Shown here in pieces: positions 60,301-64,000 of a DNA stretch of 64,000 nt (position 1 is its first letter; every line of letters begins with the position of its first letter). The stretch comes from JABSQH01 sp039177505 (GTDB lineage: Bacteria > Actinomycetota > Acidimicrobiia > Acidimicrobiales > Ilumatobacteraceae). The notes under the pieces were generated by a model. The model did no database searches, had not been told where the DNA came from, and saw nothing but the letters and a program-made list of their open reading frames with translations. The stretch is taken from positions 12,265-76,264 of the forward strand of contig JBCDFR010000012.1 of assembly GCA_039177505.1 (NCBI GenBank), written 5' to 3'. Position numbers and translations under genes: made by a program.

Positions 60301-60754
60301 GCTGATGGCCTACAAGGACGAGTACGAGGTCGCCCGACTGTTGCTCGACGACGAGGGCCGCCGTGGATACGAGGAGGTCGGTGGGCCACGCACCGAGGTG
60401 ACGTACCTCCTCCACCCGCCACTGCTGCGCGCGCTGGGCATCGACCGCAAGCTGCGGCTGCAACGAAGCGCAGTGCCAGCGTTGCGCGCCCTGCGTCGCA
60501 GCAAACGCGTGCGCGGCACGTTGGCCGACCCGTTCCGCTGGGCCGAGGTGCGCCGAGTAGAGCGGGCGATGATTCCCGAGTACGTCGCGGCCGTCGGCCG
60601 CCTCTGCGCACGGCTGCGCGGGGCACCGACTGATGTCACGTTGACCGACGTCACCGAGATCGCCGGGCTTCCCGCCGATGTCCGGGGCTACGAAGACCTC
60701 AAGCTGCGGCGCGCCAAGGCCTATCGCGCCGAGCTGGCCCGTCGCCTGCAGTAG
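57314..60754 (+). CDS. Fused indolepyruvate:ferredoxin oxidoreductase family enzyme
   Basis: This 1,146-residue enzyme joins the alpha-type (TPP) and gamma-type parts of 2-oxoacid:ferredoxin oxidoreductases in one chain. The N-terminal pyrimidine-binding domain has GYQGSPLGTYTEEL. A TPP-binding part has the CSGCPHNSS and GGIGCHAM cluster and TGGQDAQG. An Fe-S segment at about 639-651 reads CEGCGDCGDKSNC, with CLQGDC after it. The gamma domain has GIGGTGVVTVSQIVG. It decarboxylates aryl-pyruvates or similar 2-oxoacids to acyl-CoA. Shine-Dalgarno AAAGGGG lies eight bases before ATG 57314. Confidence 0.93.
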   Translation: MSIRTYELADRFRLEDGTVFLSGVQALARLPVDQLRLDRRLGLTTAAFASGYQGSPLGTYTEELQRASRAAGGDNRDELPIVIQPAVNEELAATAVMGSQLAMTLDDARYDGVVGIWYGKGPGLDRSSDAIRHAVFAGTSAHGGVVAVVGDDPAAKSSTVPSSSDATMVDLHMPLLFPGDVQEALDLSRHAVALSRSCGLWSGIKLVTHVADGTGTVDVHPDRIRPSAPVVEIDGRPFQPTPNGRLLTPYTLDMEREFAEVRSVLARRYGVDNHLNRVTVRTPDDWLGIAACGHTYHELREALRVLGLGSDDDLRAAGVRLFQLLMPVPLDSRQVIEFGGDLDELLVIEDKNPTLERWIKSAMYDSPHRPAITGRTDPEGVALVPGHGTLDVDRLIEPLHRRLATRLGDRLPPLEQLTQPERPRIPVSVARTPFYCSGCPHNSSTRVEPGTLVGGGIGCHAMVAMMDPDRVGDIVGLTQMGGEGAQWIGIEPFVDRDHLVQNLGDGTFFHSGSLAIRAAVAANIDITYKLLHNGTVAMTGGQDAQGAMAVPDVAAMLLLEGVQRVIVTTDDVTRHATMPAGVDVWDRSRLDEAQQVLAEIPGVTVLIHDQACAAELRRGRSRGTIATPGFRVVINERVCEGCGDCGDKSNCLSVQPIATPWGRKTQIHQSSCNFDLSCLQGDCPSFATVTTDDADRTPDRASMPEPPAHIAAPHAPLVDPDDFVVRMTGIGGTGVVTVSQIVGTAAMLADRQVRGLDQTGLSQKAGPVVSDLVITADEVAASNHANASGVDAIVAFDLLVGASEANLLGARADRTVVVASTDAVPTGQMVTDPDLAMPPTHTLLDRVGTVTRSDASHYLDAGDLAVRLLGATTTANILLLGVAVQSGALPIPVEAVERAIELNGVAVQTNLRAFRWGRAWIDDPTIVRAAAGIPTPPRPESLDELIARLRSDLVDYQSEAYAARFVDVVNQARAAEQALGIDSEVFAATVARNLHKLMAYKDEYEVARLLLDDEGRRGYEEVGGPRTEVTYLLHPPLLRALGIDRKLRLQRSAVPALRALRRSKRVRGTLADPFRWAEVRRVERAMIPEYVAAVGRLCARLRGAPTDVTLTDVTEIAGLPADVRGYEDLKLRRAKAYRAELARRLQ

Positions 60755-60832
60755 GGGTGGCTGCCGCGGTGCGGCCTGTCACCCCAGGTCACCGCAGCAC
60801 CACGCGGCAGACCGCCTCGATATCGTGCGCCT

Positions 60833-61744
60833 GTGCAGGCCGTGCGTGAGTGGGCGATGCGTCTGTGGCGCGAAACCCAAGACGACGGGTTGTTCGATGC
60901 CGCCGCGGCCGTGACTTTTTGGGTGATCCTGAGTCTGCCGGCGCTGATGCTGGCGCTGTTGTCGTCGGTCTCGTTGCTCGGCGACAGCCTGGCCACCGAA
61001 CTCGAGGAGGTCACCCTCGACTTCGTCGACAGCACCTTCGCCGACGAGTCGAGCGACCTGCAGGCGACCGTCACGAGCCTGTTCGACCAACCACGGTCCG
61101 GCTTGCTCAGCATCTCACTGGCCGTCGCCTTGTTCACCGTGTCGCGCGGCTTCGCCGGGCTGATCCGCGGGCTCGACGTCGCCTACGACATCGACGACAC
61201 CCGCAGTTTCTTGCGACTGCGCCTGGCCGGACTCGGCCTCGCGATCGGCACGCTCGTGGTGGTCGCCGCTTCGACGTCGTTGTGGGTGTGGACCCGAGAC
61301 GTCGGCGTCCCCGATCCACTGCGAGCCCTCGCTGCGCTGACCGTCTTGATCGCGTGGGCCGCGACCCTGTTCCACATCGGCCCAAACCACCACACTCCGT
61401 GGCGATTCGATCTCCCAGGCGCGGCGTTCACCGCTGTCGGTTGGCTACTGCTGTCACTCGGGTACGGCCTGTACATCCAGGTCGCCGGGTCGGGAAACAG
61501 CGCCGTCGGTGTCGTCGGCGCGCTGCTGCTCGGCCTCACCTGGATGTGGCTCGCCGTCGTCGTGCTACTGGTGGGCGCCGAGATCAACGGCATCATTGCC
61601 GAACGCGCCGGGGTCATCGAGCAACGCAGCCGATTCGGCACCTGGATGGCCGAGACGTGGCAGCGCACGGGTGTTCCACAGCGCGCCGCGAAGCTCCGTC
61701 GCCGTGTTCGAACCACCCGCGATCAACCCGACGAGCGCATCTAG
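60833..61744 (+). CDS. YihY/UPF0761-family membrane protein
   Basis: This 303-residue protein has six hydrophobic segments. The family features are the amphipathic start, AAAVTFWVILSLPALMLALLSSV, SRGFAGLIRGLDVAYDIDD and the last pair of helices with LGLTWMWLAVVVLLVGAEINGI. Once called ribonuclease BN, the family's role is unsettled. GTG 60833 lies 6 bases after TATCGT. The tail is Arg-rich. Confidence 0.88.
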   Translation: MQAVREWAMRLWRETQDDGLFDAAAAVTFWVILSLPALMLALLSSVSLLGDSLATELEEVTLDFVDSTFADESSDLQATVTSLFDQPRSGLLSISLAVALFTVSRGFAGLIRGLDVAYDIDDTRSFLRLRLAGLGLAIGTLVVVAASTSLWVWTRDVGVPDPLRALAALTVLIAWAATLFHIGPNHHTPWRFDLPGAAFTAVGWLLLSLGYGLYIQVAGSGNSAVGVVGALLLGLTWMWLAVVVLLVGAEINGIIAERAGVIEQRSRFGTWMAETWQRTGVPQRAAKLRRRVRTTRDQPDERI

Positions 61745-61781
61745 GACGCGCTCGTCGCAGCGGTCTAGCCTCGGCGCCGCC

Positions 61782-62888
61782 ATGACCATCGCCACCCCGT
61801 TCTTCCTCGTGGTCGGCATCGTCGCGCTGGTCGTCGGTGCGGAGGGATTGGTGCGCGGCGCGGCGCGGCTGGCGGCCCGCACCGGCATGTCGAGCGTGGT
61901 GATCGGCCTCACGGTCGTGGCGTTCGGCACCAGCGCGCCGGAATTGGCGGTCAGCATCGGTGACGTGCTCCGAGGCGGCGACCAGGCCGGTGAGATCGCC
62001 GTCGGCAACGTAGTCGGCTCGAATATCGCCAACATCTTGTTGGTGCTCGGCATCGCCGCCGCCGTCGGCGGCAGTCTGCTCGTGGCGCACCGGATCGTCC
62101 GCCTCGATGTGCCGATCATGATCGGTGCGTCGATTCTCGTGTGGCTGTTCGTGCTCGACGAACAGCTCGGCCGGCTCGAAGGCATCATCCTCACCGCGAC
62201 GCTGGTGGTGTACATCACCTGGACCGTCGTGAAGGCCCGCGGCACGAGCGACGACGTGTCGACCGAGTACGACGAGGCGCTCGCCCCCGAGAAACTGCGC
62301 GACAGTTCAATCTGGGCGGATCTGCTGTTTGTGGCCGCCGGTCTCATCCTCTTGGTGGTCGGCTCACAAGCGCTCGTCAGCGCGGCGAGCGACATTGCGT
62401 CGGAGCTTGGCGTGAGCGAGGTGGTCATCGGGCTCACGGTGGTCGCCGTCGGCACGTCGCTTCCAGAGATCGCCACCTCGGTGCTCGCAGCGATCCGCGG
62501 TCAGCGAGACCTCGCGGTCGGCAACGCGATCGGGTCGAACCTGTTCAACCTGCTGGCCGTGCTCGGCATCACCGCCGCCATCGCCCCGAATCCGCTCCCT
62601 GTCACAGAGAGCGTGGTGCGCATCGACTTCCCGGTGATGATTGCCGTCGCCGTCGCGTGCCTGCCGGTATTCCTACACGGGTATGTGCTCAATCGGTGGG
62701 AAGGGATCGCCTTCGTCTGCTTCTACGCCGGGTACATCGTGTGGATCGTGCTCGATGCCACCGAGAACACCTTCCGCGACGAGTACGGAGCAGTAGCGCT
62801 GTTCTTCGTCGGCCCGATAGTGCTCGGCACGCTCGGGTTCTTGGTGTGGCGTGCGTACCGCGACCGCAGCTCGCTGATCCAGATGTGA
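61782..62888 (+). CDS. Calcium/sodium antiporter (YrbG/NCX type)
   Basis: This 368-residue CaCA-family exchanger has about ten helices and the two inverted alpha-repeats: GLTVVAFGTSAPELAVSIGD with GSNIANILLVLG, and GLTVVAVGTSLPEIATSVLA with GSNLFNLLAVLG. The Glu in each GTSxPE binds Ca2+. ATG 61782 lies 10 bases after TAGCCT; the open frame from 61509 would overlap the previous gene. Confidence 0.94.
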   Translation: MTIATPFFLVVGIVALVVGAEGLVRGAARLAARTGMSSVVIGLTVVAFGTSAPELAVSIGDVLRGGDQAGEIAVGNVVGSNIANILLVLGIAAAVGGSLLVAHRIVRLDVPIMIGASILVWLFVLDEQLGRLEGIILTATLVVYITWTVVKARGTSDDVSTEYDEALAPEKLRDSSIWADLLFVAAGLILLVVGSQALVSAASDIASELGVSEVVIGLTVVAVGTSLPEIATSVLAAIRGQRDLAVGNAIGSNLFNLLAVLGITAAIAPNPLPVTESVVRIDFPVMIAVAVACLPVFLHGYVLNRWEGIAFVCFYAGYIVWIVLDATENTFRDEYGAVALFFVGPIVLGTLGFLVWRAYRDRSSLIQM

Positions 62889-62897
62889 ACGAGGCCG

Positions 62898-63686
62898 CTA
62901 CTGGACGGGCGGGGGCGGCGCGTTCAGACCGTCGGCGCGCCGGCGAAACCGATCGGCGTGAACGGCAGCGCCGACAATCCCTGCGTTGTTCGCCAACGCG
63001 GCAGGAACGATCTCGGTGTCAATGTCGATCCGCGGCAACCACTTGTGCGGGTGCTTGCTCACCCCGCCCCCGGCGATGATGAGATCCGGCGACAACAACA
63101 TCTCCATGTGACGCAGGTACTTCTCGACTCGCCGCGCCCAGTGTTTCCAGCTGAGATCCTCACGATCGCGAGCGCTCGCCGCGGCCTTGCGTTCTGCGTC
63201 GTGGCCATCGAGTTCCACATGCCCGAACTCGGTGTTCGGCACCATGACGCCGTCGACGAACAACGCCGAGCCGATGCCGGTGCCGAACGTCAGCACGAGC
63301 ACGACACCGTCGCAACCACGTCCGGCGCCGAAGTACATTTCGGCGATGCCGGCGGCGTCGGCATCGTTCAGCGTCTTGGCCGGCGCGCCCGCGGCCTCGG
63401 AGAAGATCACGTCGGCATCGACGTCGATCCACGTTTTGTCGACGTTCGAGGCGGAATGGACGAAACCATGGCGGACGATTCCGGGGAAGCACACGCCGAG
63501 ATGCTCCGTCCAGCCGTGATACTCCACGATCTGGGCGACCACCCCGCACATCGCCTCGGGTGTCGAGGGATGTGGTGTCGGGATGCGGTAGCGATCGGAG
63601 GCGAGTTCCCCGGTGTTGAGGTCGACAATCGCCCCTTTCATCCCGGTGCCACCGATGTCGATCCCGAAGCCGAGGTGTTCGCTCAC
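62898..63686 (-). CDS. ppgK: Polyphosphate glucokinase
   Basis: This 262-residue ROK-type sugar kinase has the phosphate-binding IDIGGTGMKGAIVDL, the sugar-binding LNDADAAGIAEM, FGTGIGSALFVDG and the HVELDGHDAERKAAASARDR region. The latter matches polyphosphate/ATP glucokinases of actinobacteria (basic residues for polyphosphate). It feeds glucose into glycolysis, in keeping with pgi and pgl in the window. GTG 63686 lies 7 bases after TACCGT on the minus strand. Confidence 0.93.
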   Translation of the reverse strand: MSEHLGFGIDIGGTGMKGAIVDLNTGELASDRYRIPTPHPSTPEAMCGVVAQIVEYHGWTEHLGVCFPGIVRHGFVHSASNVDKTWIDVDADVIFSEAAGAPAKTLNDADAAGIAEMYFGAGRGCDGVVLVLTFGTGIGSALFVDGVMVPNTEFGHVELDGHDAERKAAASARDREDLSWKHWARRVEKYLRHMEMLLSPDLIIAGGGVSKHPHKWLPRIDIDTEIVPAALANNAGIVGAAVHADRFRRRADGLNAPPPPVQ

Positions 63687-63732
63687 GGCGCCGACGGTAG
63701 CTCGCTGTGCGGGGGACGGCCTGCCTCGCGCC

Positions 63733-64000
63733 TCAGGCGGGGCTCTTGGCCCGCCGGGCCTCCGACCAGGTCATCCCTTTTTCGACGTTGGGCTCGCGAG
63801 GAAGCCCGAGAACGTGCTCGGCGACGATGTTTCGCTGCACCGCGAAGGTGCCACCACCGAGGGTCAACGCCGGCGAGAACAGGTAGCCGTAGTGCCACAT
63901 CGGATCGACCGTGCGCTCGCCGGTGTCGGATGCTCGGAAGTTGTTCTCGGTCGGCCCGCTCTTGGCCCGATCCGGAATCGCTCCCGCGGGGCCTGAACCA
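63733..64000 (-). CDS. Acyl-CoA dehydrogenase, C-terminal part (runs off the window)
   Basis: The last 88 residues of a minus-strand gene read ...SPALTLGGGTFAVQRNIVAE and HVLGLPREPNVEKGMTWSEA. The GGGTxxVQRNIVAExVLGLPR segment is the C-terminal helix of acyl-CoA dehydrogenases. The N-terminal part lies beyond base 64000. Forty-six bases separate its stop from ppgK. Confidence 0.85.
   Translation of the reverse strand, partial: GSGPAGAIPDRAKSGPTENNFRASDTGERTVDPMWHYGYLFSPALTLGGGTFAVQRNIVAEHVLGLPREPNVEKGMTWSEARRAKSPA

Noticed and set aside
63733..63800. Frameshift near a T-run at about 63778 in the acyl-CoA dehydrogenase fragment
   Set aside because: On recounting bases against the translated frames, the reading frame stays open to a normal stop at 63733.
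1..64000. tRNA, rRNA, riboswitch or replication origin
   Set aside because: I looked for cloverleaf arms, rRNA-like stretches and riboswitch cores in the gaps and saw none; most gaps are under 150 bases.

Overview
The window is a GC-rich, gene-dense stretch of an actinobacterial chromosome. Several features fit class Acidimicrobiia (an Ilumatobacter-like organism). They are coenzyme F420 traits (a CofC/FbiD enzyme and an LLM-family oxidoreductase), a Ku plus LigD-type polymerase end-joining pair, a PafB/PafC-like pair of WYL regulators, polyphosphate glucokinase, a mycoredoxin-like glutaredoxin, an HU protein beside a separate lysine/alanine-rich protein, and many start codons that lie 6-10 bases after a TANNNT box with no Shine-Dalgarno site. 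The species assignment is inference. I saw no rRNA, tRNA, CRISPR array, prophage or transposase.

Layout. 0.1-5.3 kb: a giant secreted RCC1/HYR repeat protein with an LPATG wall anchor, then a small EthD-like protein. 5.3-11.7 kb: a PLP decarboxylase, an LLM oxidoreductase, an amidohydrolase, a G3E GTPase and a serine hydrolase lipoprotein. 11.8-13.7 kb: ku-ligD(pol). 13.9-18.1 kb: a membrane protein and a lipoprotein transcribed divergently, a proline-type peptidase, a fructosamine-kinase-like protein and a glutaredoxin. 18.2-22.3 kb: a transsulfuration and trehalose operon (cystathionine beta-synthase, cystathionine gamma-lyase, otsA). 22.3-25.7 kb: rnhB and a conserved protein, divergent from cofC and a LmbE-type deacetylase. 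25.7-28.8 kb: lysine-rich nucleoid protein, HU, PhoH2, exonuclease. 28.8-38.2 kb: WYL pair behind a B12-binding mutase subunit, aldehyde dehydrogenase, CsoR/CstR-family repressor, pgi, pgl, sugar-type ABC ATPase, acyl-CoA mutase large subunit. 38.2-45.4 kb: RarD, two lipoproteins and a complete branched-chain amino-acid ABC transporter (livGFHMK). 45.5-57.2 kb: duplicated zinc metallopeptidase, repeat-bracketed gap, alpha/beta hydrolase, L,D-transpeptidase, glycosyltransferase, argG, M20 peptidase, CocE-type hydrolase, PfkB kinase. 57.3-64 kb: fused indolepyruvate oxidoreductase, YihY-like protein, Ca2+/Na+ exchanger, ppgK, and the 3' end of an acyl-CoA dehydrogenase.

The most distinctive content is regulatory and repetitive. 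There are three families of intergenic palindromic repeats: A (39 bp, five copies, pairs at a fixed 62-bp pitch), B (about 50 bp, seven copies, invariant 6-bp stem with a variable 5-base loop) and C (28 bp, two copies around a 486-bp gene-poor segment). There is a consistent leaderless-promoter grammar that resets many start codons. Protein-level oddities are a metallopeptidase fused to a catalytically dead copy of itself, a CsoR-family repressor whose metal-ligand histidine is replaced by glycine, and an HU/lysine-tail pair that looks like mycobacterial HupB split into two genes.
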